Origin: Ascaris suum
Taxonomy: Eukaryota > Nematoda > Chromadorea > Rhabditida > Ascarididae
Reading direction: 5' to 3'
DNA: 64,000 nucleotides
NCBI GenBank assembly: GCA_013433145.1
Contig: CM024171.1
Location: 7,502,065-7,566,064, forward strand
Shown here: positions 11,578-27,389 of the stretch, piece by piece
Layout of the letters: each line of letters starts with the position of its first letter
How positions within the stretch are numbered: the stretch's first letter is position 1
Notes under the pieces: model-generated
What the model was told of the DNA's origin: nothing
The model's database searches: none
The model's input: only the letters and a program-made list of their open reading frames with translations
Position numbers and translations under genes: made by a program

Positions 11578-14500
11578 TTATTCGATGAGATCGCTCGGAT
11601 AGTGGAACGTGTTGAGCGTATTGGCGAGGTAATCGACAACATGCAAACGTGCACCTTCGTAGAGCACTTCCGACCAGATCACAGAAGACTTCTCGGTCCA
11701 TGCAATGTTGCGTATCAGTTTCCCATCCTGAAAACTGAAATACCCTAGTCTTTCGTCTCGACCAGATTTCATTTAGAAAAAATAAAAGGTGGTATAAACC
11801 TCGATACGACTTTTTATGTAAGTGAAAAAATAAAACCTCGAATGTGGCTTCGAGCAAAATAAGAAGAAACAAGGCAAGATGTGATATATGTGCTTTAAGA
11901 TGCATAAAGATTCATTTCCGGAAATAGATAAAGATTTCTTTCGGAACAGTTATTGCTGCTTCTGTTGTCTTTCGAAACTGTCGCGGATAATACTGCTGAT
12001 GAGATGGAGAGAGAGAGACGAAAAGTAACAACACACTATTTACTTCTCAATAAAAATTAGTTTAACCTTCGCTCATATGCAAATAAACATCCAGAAAACT
12101 TCATCTTCTACACATTATGTCTTCGATTCATATTTAATAGGCAATTACCAGAGAAATATACAACTTGTAAAATATAAAAACCTGGAATATCCTTAACAAA
12201 GGTTGTCCACGAACAACTGCGATTAGTCGTAAATGCTCGTCGAAGGTTATGCCAAGCGAGAAGGTACCTTTGTCTTTTCCAATTCTCTCCTCTATTTGAC
12301 CGCCCTGACAATTAATTGACCGAATTTGCTCATCTCACTGTTGTATTCGGTTGAATTTTCAATGAATAATTTGGATCGTAATGAAAGAAATGTTGGTAAA
12401 ATGCGTAAATGAATTAAAGGACGCAATGAATCTTCGAGAAATTCTTTTAAGAAAGTTGGCGTGATAATTTGTAACGAAATTTGCAATTTTAGGGAAATGG
12501 CTTTGCAAGCTCGAAGTGTGGGAAACGAATTTTCGGCTGCTGAAATTGGCAGCTGTGAACCTCTGAGAGAGTTTCAAAAAACGAGCAGACGAGTTGAATT
12601 TCCAGAAGGAAGCGAATAAAATTTGGATCAGAAATCGGATAACGAAAATTCACCACTGAACGTCGCCTTGAGCTCTAGTCGAGCGAGTCTATTCTCGTGA
12701 CGTTTACTACCACTCCGTTAAAGTTTTATTCAAATTTATTTTACTATGAGATACATCCGATTTTTGTGGGAAAAATTTTTGCAGCGATGAAAGGCTTCGA
12801 GTAAACAGCGTTAACGGCCAGATCCCCTTTGAACTCAGATCTGACCTCTACAGTGTGGAAAGCGTCAGCAATGAGAAATTCCACAAAAAGAGGTCTGTAA
12901 GCGTCTATTCATGTTCTGCGCTTTAATTTCACATGTCACTTGGGCGACATGACGATCGAAGCGATCGAATGGCCGATAACGCAAATCGAACAGATATTCA
13001 TCGGGTGGCTCGAAAATTTCACAGTGCGAAAACGCAAACCCAATTTTCGTCGTTTTTTGTTCCTATGTTAAGTGTCATATTTACTTTGTTCCATACATAC
13101 ACCTGCTTATTCCAAATATCCTAAACCTGAGCACAGGTAAGTCTTCTGGAAGACTCAGAAGGAGGGAGTGCAAAGGGCACCAAGGAGTTGAATCTCATTC
13201 TTTCATCTTCCTCAACGGGAAATTAGAGAATATTTAAGACAGCACCGAGAACAAGCTCGAGTGGCTTCACATATCAGTTAGAGCGCCGCTTGGGGCGCTA
13301 AAGCACTGCGAGCGGTGCTAGGACGATATGAAGTAAGTATTATGGTTCAGCACAATGTACAAATATACCGTTAAAAAAATTTATTGTGTAAGAAAGTACC
13401 ATATGGTGGAAGTCTTAAACGTGACAAAGGTCCTTTGAGGCGAATATTGGGGATGGTACGCATTTCTGAGTACCACAATAGAGACAATGGAAAAATTTCC
13501 TCACAACGCGCTTCCTATTCTAAGTGCACCTTCTCGAGCACCTATTCATATGGCTTACCTTGTTGAGTTTGAGGATGGCACCTTGACAGCTAACATATAG
13601 GAATTGTTGTGACACAAGGATGAAATTACAGGTGTCGTGGACATCGTTGACGAAGTGAATCTGATAGCTCAACTGAAGTTGCTCGTTGAAGACAGCTATG
13701 ACGTCATTCGATTTTGAAAGCACGTAATACTGAAAACTATTGTAAATACGAATTGCCTACCTTTTTAAAACTATTTCCTCAGTTGTTCGCAAGTCAGCGC
13801 TTGTCTAATATAAATCAGTGTTTATCTGATGCCTAAGTTTTCAGGTGGTGATGGAAGGGGAGAGAGGAAACGGGGGGGGGGGGGGGGTGGAGGAAGAGGT
13901 GAGCGGAATCGTATACTTCCAAGACCATGCTTGAAAATTGCCAAACCTTTGAATTTTGCAACGTCAGAGGGAAAGTGGTACAGAAGTGATGAATTAAAAT
14001 GTGAAGATGAATGGCTTCACGCTTCGCTTATTCACTTCGAGACAACGCTAAACGCTTTGGCTGCAATAAAGCGAATTAATTATCGAAGTGAAGATGGAGT
14101 TTCGCCCTCGATGGAGTTGGAGGCAATGTTCGGCATTTTCCTTTTTAGAACTGAGATCAGAAGAGGAGGTTAAAATAACGGAAAGGAATTTCTAACGCTA
14201 ATGGTCAATTTCAAACGGTAATGGTTAAGTGCTTACTTCGGAGCCGTTAACGGCAATGGCTTTGCCTCGAAAAGGAATCTGTGCTTGGAAGCGTCGCTTT
14301 GTAGAATCGAATAATGAGATTTGCTGCGCATTTATAGTAATTATTTGACCATTTTGAGTGATCGCTATCCGATCGGCTTTTTCATCAACCGAGCGCTCTT
14401 CCACCTGAAAGCAACTTAGAGTTGAGACAGATTTTTTGGTCAATTGCTATTCTTGTTTTCATTCATAGAGTGATCTATTTTTCACGTTCGATCCCACACA

Positions 14501-15864
14501 TAAATACCTCTAAGCTGGATGCGTACATCTATAAAGATGAATTGACAGTGTCGCTGCGATAGAGCTCTATCAATTTTGGGCACCGTAGCTCGGTGATATC
14601 TCATAAACGGTCTATAACGTTTGCCAATGTCGCATCCTCCATGACGTCCTTCTTTAAACGAATACTTTTTTTTTCAGAGAATGGAAAAGCGAATAGAGTT
14701 TGTGAGGTGGAAATATAGACTAAACGACTTCAAAATTAGTTGCACACTCTCTAAAAGAGAGTATTTCCTAATGAATGCACATTCCCAATTAATATGCAAT
14801 GCGATCAATAGGCCTATGAAGGAAACACCTCGCTCGTCGCCTCATCTCATAAGATTGCTGACAGGCTTGATTCTTTACTTTCAAACACTCGAGTTATGCC
14901 TAAGTTGAAGAGTGTTTTGGATGCAATAAGCGTGAAATTCATTCAACTGCCTACCTCTGTCACTCACTGCAACTAAAAATTATGAGTATTCCACTTTATT
15001 TTATAATTTACTCCATGTTAAGCAATAATTATCTTTTGTTCATCGATGCACCACCGAGATGTGATTATTGATGAATTCGCCTCCTAAAGTTTGCGAAGGA
15101 AAATTATTGAATCTTTTTGTGTTTCACTTAAATGTGAAAAGGTCTCAACATCGATCTGCCCAATGTACCTGTTCACCGCTGGTTGAATTGTAGATTCGCA
15201 CTTTGCCATCCGCGGTGCCTACATGCAGTAACTGCTGTTCAAAAGCGATTCCAACAATTCTATGATCTGGCGGTAGCTTGATTTTTCGCTCCGGCTCCAG
15301 CTTATTTGTTTCGACTTCAGTGATCCCCGTCTTCCGAACTTTTGATTTCAGCTCAGGTTGCCTGCTTTCATGTGGCCGATTTCCATATCTCAAAGTGAGG
15401 GTAAGGAAATCTCGCTTTCTTGTGCTCACAGTTTCCAGAACACTTTGTGGAGTTGTTGTTCGAATATCTTCAGCGGCAACTGCCGAAGTTGCAATTAGCC
15501 GCGAAGCTGTTCGCGAATCCTGATTAGTAGCTACAGGGGTTTCGGACTTGTTGCTGCTAACTTTATGGGTACTTGCAGTGGACCCCGAAGAGCTCGAAAC
15601 AGGTGTTATCGTTACTAGTAGTATGGGAGGTAATAAACCAATACTCTGGTTACCTGCTAGCGGTGTCTGTTTGTTACCGACGGGTGCAGGAGGGTGGTGG
15701 GTGGGCGAGTGGATTTCAAACGCACGATTTGTCTGTGAAAATGTCGATGGTAACTCAATGGATTGGTCGAGCTCCGATGGTACTGTTACCAATATCAGAA
15801 TTAAAGTGATCGCTGCCGAAATAAGCAGCACACAAACAACCACAACTGCACTCACAGTACCCAT
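11578..15864 (-). CDS. Single-pass membrane protein with Ser/Thr/Pro-rich stalk and beta-propeller-like ectodomain
   Basis: Four exons join cleanly in phase 0: complement(15169..15864), complement(14237..14404), complement(13559..13729) and complement(11578..11727), giving about 394 aa. Acceptors are TTGCTTTCAG, ATAGTTTTCAG and CAGTTTTCAG; donors are CAG|GTACAT, GAA|GTAAGC and AAG|GTAAGC. Residues 4-28 form a hydrophobic segment (VSAVVVVCVLLISAAIT) with almost nothing before it, so it is a signal peptide or a type II anchor. Residues about 30-180 are low-complexity, rich in S, T, P and Q, with possible N-glycosylation sites. From about residue 200, repeated hydrophobic-strand units follow (HVGTADGKVRIYNSTSG, TINAQQISLFDST, VLSKSNDVIAVF, LYVSCQGAILKLNKDG, LHVVDYLANTLNTFH). 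They resemble WD40/PQQ/NHL-type propeller blades, roughly five of them. No enzyme motif. A strong in-frame acceptor (CTTTTAG) 15 bases before the ATG suggests trans-splicing. I do not recognise an orthologue. Confidence 0.75.
13872..13887 (+). repeat. G16 homopolymer
   Basis: Sixteen consecutive G in a purine-rich tract, within the intron between exons 2 and 3 of the minus-strand membrane-propeller gene. Confidence 0.9.
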
Positions 15865-15878
15865 CGTCCACCGCGTTG

Positions 15879-15895
15879 CTAAAAGCCAGCAGGTG
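15879..15895 (-). promoter_or_regulatory. Candidate spliced-leader acceptor of the membrane-propeller gene
   Basis: On the minus strand, GCTGGCTTTTAG lies 14 bases upstream of the ATG at 15864. The frame upstream has no ATG, and the sequence before it lacks a joinable exon. In nematodes this arrangement usually marks a trans-splice acceptor. Confidence 0.4.
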
Positions 15896-16192
15896 AACAC
15901 ACCGCTGTAATGTACTCCCAAAGTCGGTCTTTACAGAGATGTGTTTAGCAAGTTATAGTATGATAAGATGAGACACAGTGGGGGAGCCTACTATGTTTTA
16001 GCTCCAGTATTTTAATTAATAAGTTCAAAGTGCTATGTGCAAAATGGGAGAATGTGGGATTGCGGCGAAAGGAATATGCCGCTGAAATATATCCCAAAGA
16101 AGATATTGTCGAAGAGCTTTAAGTAATATGCAAAAGCAATTGGGGAATGTTGGATGAACTTCCAGACAGCGAGTTTGTCGAAGTTCAGACCG

Positions 16193-20970
<4,778 letters not shown>

Positions 20971-21016
20971 AGTTCAGTCGATTTGTGTTTGTCTGTCGAT
21001 TCTCGACGATACGTTC

Positions 21017-21047
21017 CATGTTCTCAGATCTCGTATGCTGTGAAAGA
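21017..21047 (-). promoter_or_regulatory. Candidate spliced-leader acceptor and upstream ATG
   Basis: CTTTCACAG ends at 21038 and is followed 18 bases later by an ATG (21019) opening 26 codons (MERIVENRQT...) that end in TGA within the coding exon in another frame. The chosen start of the downstream frame is at 20970. Either the upstream ATG is a small uORF, or an exon join I have missed uses it. Confidence 0.3.
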
Positions 21048-21507
21048 TTCGACATTCAACAGCACGCGGAATAAAGTGCTGCCAAAAAATGAAACCATCC
21101 GGTGTTGTATGGAGGCCGTATAACGGCGATGCCATTTCCTTCAAGCATTAGAGAAAGGATCGCCGCATAGCTAAAAGCGGATCGGTCAGGTGGACTGTGC
21201 AGGTGAGGCGGCGAGCCAATGCATATCCCATACCCGTACTTATTGAATGTCATAGCTAAGAACATCTGTAAAAGCGAGTTGTCGCGATAAAGGTAGTGCG
21301 ACATAGGAAAACTTGATAATGTACAGCTGTGCTTGAAAGGGTTTTGCAAGACATGAGTGGCAGGAAATTAACAAGAACTTCATCATATTGCCAGGCGGCA
21401 GCCGTTAGAGTCGGACTTTCCGTCTCTAAACCTAACGACCTCAACGATTTCACAAGTTTAAGGCGCTACTGCTCTTTACTTGGTATAAAACAACAAAGTG
21501 ATTATGA

Positions 21508-21804
21508 TTACGTGTGCCCACTGCGAACGCTACTCATACACGGCGCGTTGTGGTGGGCATTTGTGAGCCGATTGCATTTAAGGGGACAGGAGGAACTGTA
21601 TTTGAGGTTGAAGTGGGATGGAAGATTTCCAGCGTACCCGGATCGCCACTGTGTCTTTTCGATCGGGGAGATGCAAAAATAACGGCATTTCTACCTCTTG
21701 AGTGTCTGATCCCGCCGGCGACGTCGGTTCATTTACCTCTAAGAGTGCTGGAATCGTCGCAAATATCGGTGTGCAAACAAACGCGAAGTGTCAGAAATAC
21801 GTGG
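21508..21804 (+). CDS. Possible exon, unidentified
   Basis: A plus-strand frame with coding-like codons runs to a donor TGG|GTGAGG (for example FKGTGGTVFEVEVGWKISS and FDRGDAKITAFLPLE). A second plus frame (21329-21682) overlaps and also reads well, and no acceptor opens either cleanly. It could be a decayed element. Low confidence. Confidence 0.2.
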
Positions 21805-22726
21805 GTGAGGTTCAACAACGACACTTAGCGGTCTCGTGGCTTTGTTGTGGCTGGCAGCAGGCCCTCTAGCGACTGTTTACAAGAGTTCAGATAGAGGCAA
21901 AAGTCTGGCAAACGGTTGCAACTTTCCTTCAGTTTTTTTTTTAAGTTATTGAAGCATCCATACGTGCAGTGAACGCAGCTGCAGTATCCTCGCTTTAGAG
22001 AATCCCCAGTGATGAAATTTCACATCTCTTTGGATTCTTTACGGAAGCAGACCGACTCGACCGGCAGGGTCAAGAATTGAAAGTTGAAAGAAACAATTTC
22101 TCCACATTTCCACTAGCGGGAACACTCGATGGGAAAGTTTGACGGTAATCTAGTCAATTCTGGATTGGTCGATTTTAGGAAGGACAAGAAGCATTCGACT
22201 ACGTTGCGTCCCTCACCCATCTCCTCCATCCTCACCTCCATTCTGGGAGTACCAGAGTTGCCTATTATTGCAGTTGTAGATGGCCATATGAGTACATCCA
22301 TTAAAAGAGGAGGAAATATAACCTTGCCGTCTCGTTGATAAGGGGGAATGGCATGATATGATTATAATGCTAACAGTCATTTGTTTTGTCAGCTGAAGAA
22401 GGGACGATGTCATAGTCGTTAAAGAGGAGAGAAGGGATTGGAGGATGAGGAATTGCAAGTGTTGAGAACGCAATTCTGGGTCGCCTCCTTCTTGTTGTGA
22501 TCCCCACCTTTATTGCCTTAGTTTATGTACCCGATTCGGGCCAAGCAATACTTCCAATTGAGAAATACGCTACTATATCTAAAGATAGGGGATTCGTGAT
22601 ATTGATTGCGTGCGTTTATAGCACGAAGGTGTCGTCAAAACCAATTGCTGTACCACTTTGTTTGCAATCAGATAGCCAGTTGGCATTGGGCAGGCAGTGC
22701 CCACTGAAGTGAGCTTAATTTGATTC

Positions 22727-22945
22727 TCAGCGAACACTATTCGGTGCAGTGAGCCCACTGGCATCCGATATTGGCACTGTGTTCACTATCTCATTTTGGA
22801 GCATCGCAACAAGCTGCTGCTGCGCCCTCTCCGCCTTCAACACTGGTTCCTTTCTAGGAGCGTTGAAGGCTGAAGGTTGGCTATGCAGATGCCACAAAGC
22901 CGCGACTATTCTCTCATAAGAATCACCGTTTCTCTTGGGCCAAAG
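22727..22945 (-). CDS. Possible terminal exon, unidentified (72 codons plus TGA)
   Basis: In phase 0 it reads LWPKRNGDSYERIVAALW, then HLHSQPSAFNAPRKEP and KAERAQQQLVAMLQNE, and ends TAPNSVR-stop. Codon character is strong, and the run of Q, A and charged residues suggests a helix. The acceptor (AAAAAATAG) is weak. An alternative reading uses donor A|GTGGGC and a 55-bp intron to join a second open stretch ending near 22579. Upstream exons were not identified. Confidence 0.35.
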   Translation of the reverse strand, partial: LWPKRNGDSYERIVAALWHLHSQPSAFNAPRKEPVLKAERAQQQLVAMLQNEIVNTVPISDASGLTAPNSVR

Positions 22946-24606
22946 CTATTTTTTAACGTCCATGTTTGCTCGTACGCACGTTAATCTCCTCCTCTTTTTT
23001 GTGTTAAAACCCGCCGCTTAGTCGCAGCATTGTGATGAACAGATTTGCATGTGTCGCATGTTTTTGTCCGTTTTGTTGAACCTGCGGAAATCGATCGAAC
23101 CCTCTTAACCATGAAGCAAAGGTTCATAAAGCTGTGGAAGAAGTGCCGTTGTGTATGGTTTGTATCACTCGTGGAATCGTTAGCCTTGCAGGCGTGGTAT
23201 AGATGAGTTGTTCCCCGTCATCGTCGTCATCTTGTGGCGAGCAGCATTGTTTCAAGAGCGCCGACTCAGGTGGTTAGTTTCTGATCGTTTTTGAGCATTC
23301 TCTAACGCACTAATTTGCCCATGCTTTCGGGCTCTTATTCTTAAAGAAGGGTAATGAATGTTTGTGCTATTTGATCCCCTCTTCACTATCTTCGTCCTCT
23401 TCGTTCGCTTTTCGCAGTTACATCTTTTTTGAGAGGTCTGTTACTCTTCAGAAAAGACCTCAAAGTATTCCCTTCCTGTATATAGATCAACTGGTTTATA
23501 GTCAGCTTGGCTGTCTTTCCTCTTATCATTTCACTATAAACCGACAGGTTCACCGCCGAATTTCCGAAGTAAAAGTTTGACTGTAAATGACTTAACGAAC
23601 TTTGCAGCGCCTGATTCTGGCACTTATATTGCTAACATTAACCAATATGGCGTAATTTCAAACACGAACACAAAGCACATTTGGGAATAAAAGTGACCCG
23701 CTGCTTTAAACCCAACGAGAAGTTGAAGGGAGTGACTGTGTGCATAAGCCGTAGAATTTGGTGGTGGTCTTTAGCGCCGTATATTCTGTTATGTACACAA
23801 GTTCCTGAATCGAGCACTGCATCAGGAGGAGATGATAATCAGTAAGTTGCTAGAGAATGATGGCTGAGGAGAGTTGTTCTGAAATTACAGCTTCGTTCTT
23901 CAAGAAAATGCCCATTTTACGCGGATAAGTGTAAGTGTCTCTCGACCTGATTGTCTCTAAGGTCTCTAAGGTAGCTTCAGCTCGCAGCCTACTATAATAC
24001 TCAGTGAAATTACCGGGTTTACACCGCTGGTTTACCTCCTTACTCCCACTTTTATCTAATTGTCCTTTAATTCAATTTCGCTTCAATTGCGGTCTTTCGA
24101 AAAGTTTGTGAACGTGGCGGGTGGTTTGCTTATGCAAATTTTATCGTATGACTGGTCGGTTCCACTCGATTTTTTAGCACACATTATTTGATGGATAGCA
24201 AATAGGTTTGACGAGATATTGCATCTCGTGTCAGTATTTCCAGCACTTTTCTGCAGATGCCTTTCATGGGAGTTCTGTCGAAAGTGTGCTGCAGTTCATG
24301 ACAGCTGACACTTCGTCTTGACGAGCCTGCAACGATTTGCTTGAATGAATGGATTTGATGTTATGCAAATTACGAAAGTAACATGCATGTTTAATTAATC
24401 TGTAGTGTGGATCGTAGAGTAACAATGACAGTGAAGCGGTGGTGGTGAACTAATAAAAATAATTCAAAAAGAGCATGAAGGAACGGACACTTTCGTGCGG
24501 GATATTAGAACTTAGCGATGGCATGTCATTCATGGGTGTCCCGGCAGGTAGCGCTGAAGAGTTGGAGGAGACCGGACACCACAAAACGATTGATTGAATT
24601 TAGGCT
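22946..24606. other. No supported gene
   Basis: Mixed-composition non-coding sequence between the minus-strand cluster and the plus-strand TTLL region. No open frame with both splice sites was found. Confidence 0.4.
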
Positions 24607-25010
24607 ATGGGCGAGTTGAGCGAAATTTATCGCTGTTTCTTCAGGTAAGTACTCCACATGAGCACACTACTGTATATAAATGAGTAAAAAAGGACTGTCA
24701 CCTTCCCATCGTCTAGTTGCAAAGGTGTTACCTTGAGCACGATGTTGATTACCCGAATAAGAAGTTGCATTAAAAGGGATTGTCGAAAGATTATCTTCAA
24801 TTCGGGAGATAGGTGGGTGTCAGACTTAGTCGTTCCATCGTGAACAAATTCTTAGGCAAAAGCTCAGCGTTCACTCGTAAGAGGATTGGAATATGTGTGG
24901 GAATGATTTGGGAAAGCTGCACTAGTGAACCGATATATTGCCCATTTTGGGTAGACAGTGCTTGTGTCCTATTGGATCGTCTTCCCCATAAACACAAAGA
25001 CCGCAAATGA
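24607..25010 (+). CDS. Candidate 5' exons of the TTLL gene or of a small gene
   Basis: ATG at 24607 follows an acceptor-like GAATTTAG and reads MGELSEIYRCFF to a strong donor AG|GTAAGT (24645). A second open stretch (24813-25010) reads GVRLSRSIVNKFLGKSS, then GMIWESCTSEPIYC and RLPHKHKDRK-stop. An acceptor inside it (ACTTAG|T) would match the donor phase. If joined, this is a short gene or the N-terminus of the downstream TTLL gene; N-termini of TTLL proteins are poorly conserved, so homology does not help. Confidence 0.3.
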
Positions 25011-26913
25011 CGCGATTGTTTAACGTCTTCTTACATTTGTGTATTTTTCCGTTATAATATTGAAAGTTTTTCGGAGGAGCGAGGGGATTTCTTTTCGGTG
25101 ATTGCGCTTAGTGATAAGCAGCTCGTTGTTTCCACCACAGTATTGATGAAGGGATTCCTTACGTCATTGCACAATAACACAGCCCCTTATGATATAGCAC
25201 GATGGTGAGCAGTCGAGTAAAGCATAGGCAACTGTGTGGGATCACAGTGGAAGGAGGTGCAATAAAGCGATAGTTACACTAGAAAATTACGTCCTTGTAC
25301 TGAACTCTTTCTCTCAGAATTTCGTGTACGTTTGCGTCGCCAGAATCAGCCGTCGACGTACGATACCCACGCATCGACCTGTGTATTCATCGAGTTTCTT
25401 ATGCCACTGCTTCAGTTGTTACTTCTATTGCTTTCCAGGAAATCATATTCCACTGTAGCGATTCAAGCGCAATCTGATGCATACCTAGGTCCATTGTGGG
25501 CAGGAGTACCAAAAATCAGCGGTCACTCTCGGACTTCACTGTTCTGTGACCCCGCAAATTTTAATAAAGAGCTCCTTTGTTGAAATCCCAGTAGGGAAAA
25601 GGATTTTGTAAAGTGTTTGTATTCCAGCGAACCAGTCTCTTCTTATGAGATAGAGGGTGCTGCTTCGTTTGGAGCTTACTTTTCATAATTTATCTCGTAA
25701 TCGGTGAGTCGACAGCAGTGACGTGAAAATACCTCACTTCTGGGATGTTGCTGGAGATTTCAAAAGCATACGTTTCGTTGTCATTGATCAGCATTATTCA
25801 TCAAATTTGATCTTACGAAGTGCTTTCATTAGGAATTCTTAGGGCACACTTATTTTGAATAACATCCCCAGAGATTGTCTCATGCACTGCTTTTTGCACT
25901 CAATGAACTGTTTTGCAATGAAACATACACTATACCAGGCTGTGGTTAGTTTTCATAAGTTTCTTTGGAAACTCCGGAAATTCAAACAGTTTCACTGCAG
26001 AGCCACATTGATCTTCACTGACTTTGCGCGATACCTTTTTGCCTTCGCAAGAAGGGAAGGAGAAGAAAGTAGGTTATTGTGCGTGCACGATTCGGAGTTG
26101 AGGTATAAAATGATGAGTATAAATGAATTCGGAGTTGAGGTATAAATGAGAAAGAAGCTTTGAGGAGATGTGGATGTTGATGATTGCTTTCAGATAGCAA
26201 AGGGAGCGGATTGTGCACATTCAGTTGTCTTGTCTCGACTTGCTTGTGTACCACTTCAAGGTGCGCTTATTTTGTTATTTTATTTTTGTTTCATTCCTCA
26301 TTTTCAGGGTTATTTACTTATTTAGCTTGCTAATCGCATGGCTTTTTTTTTCTATTATATCATATGGAACACTAATATTTGGCAAGGAAGGAGAGATGAA
26401 GGCACAAATGTCGTAAAGTTCGAGCAAAATGACAGATGAAAACACATAAAACCACTTTTGACAGTTTCATTAGGAACTAAATCCGAGAAATTTGTCTTTT
26501 CCACAGCTAGAATATCTAAAGTGTGTCGCCACGCTTTTCTTCAAAATCTTTTGCGCTACCCGAATAGGTTAATTGGTGCGAGAGGGAGTGAGGAGGGAGG
26601 AGGGCGAGCGGGATCCACATTAAAAATGTTGTGCTGGACTGTAGTGCGACCTTTTGGCCTGATGACTTATATGCTATCTTCGCGGATATGCGGGAAACAA
26701 ATTTGCTCGATGCGAATTAGCACATAAATGACGTCGTAAAAAATTATAAAATGTGCTAGTGATCGAGAAAGTGGATCATTGAAAGTATACGGACAACGAG
26801 TGGGACAAGTAAGAGAACGTTGTAAAATGGGGCAGATTTTTGTTAGTAATAAAGTTGAGTGAAGTGACGTCGCAATTTTTAGAGGACGGCGACGAACACT
26901 GAAAAGGTGCGCT

Positions 26914-27156
26914 TCAAGGTTGAAACATGACGACTAGATTCCTCCTGTGCGTTCCTCGATTGTTGAGCGGCCGCACTCTCGCTTCCATGGAATGTTTAGT
27001 GCACTGTGATACTTTCGCAAACACTTTTGTTTGCTGCTTGATTTTTGCGCCATTATTCCCGACTTGCTCACCCATCAAACAATTGCCGTTGTATTCGAGA
27101 GCCCAATTGTCCTCTTTATCGAACAACAGCAATATTGCGCTCTTAATCTCTCTCAG
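26914..27156 (-). CDS. Unidentified 80-codon frame antisense to the TTLL 5' region
   Basis: The minus frame reads LREIKSAILLLFDKEDNW, EYNGNCLMGEQVGNN, KIKQQTKVFAKVSQC and ends VVMFQP-stop. About three quarters of its codons start with a purine, as in real genes. A strong internal donor (G|GTGAGC) could end an exon after NGNCLMG. No acceptor or homologue was found. Confidence 0.3.
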   Translation of the reverse strand: MREIKSAILLLFDKEDNWALEYNGNCLMGEQVGNNGAKIKQQTKVFAKVSQCTKHSMEARVRPLNNRGTHRRNLVVMFQP

Positions 27157-27389
27157 TTACGAAATGACTCGTACTCTGCGAATTTTTTGAACAGTAAATT
27201 ATGAGTGTAAGGAGCCCCTTTCTTCCTCTTCTGGAGTGCATTTTCCTCTTTCCTCTCTCCTTTCCTCTTTCCAAACGTTGTTCGTTCCTAAAATTGTTTT
27301 CGATAGGTCATTCAGTGCTGCTAGAACATGACTGATTATCTTTGCATATCGCACATAAAATAGAACATTGATGAGGTGTGCATTTTCAG

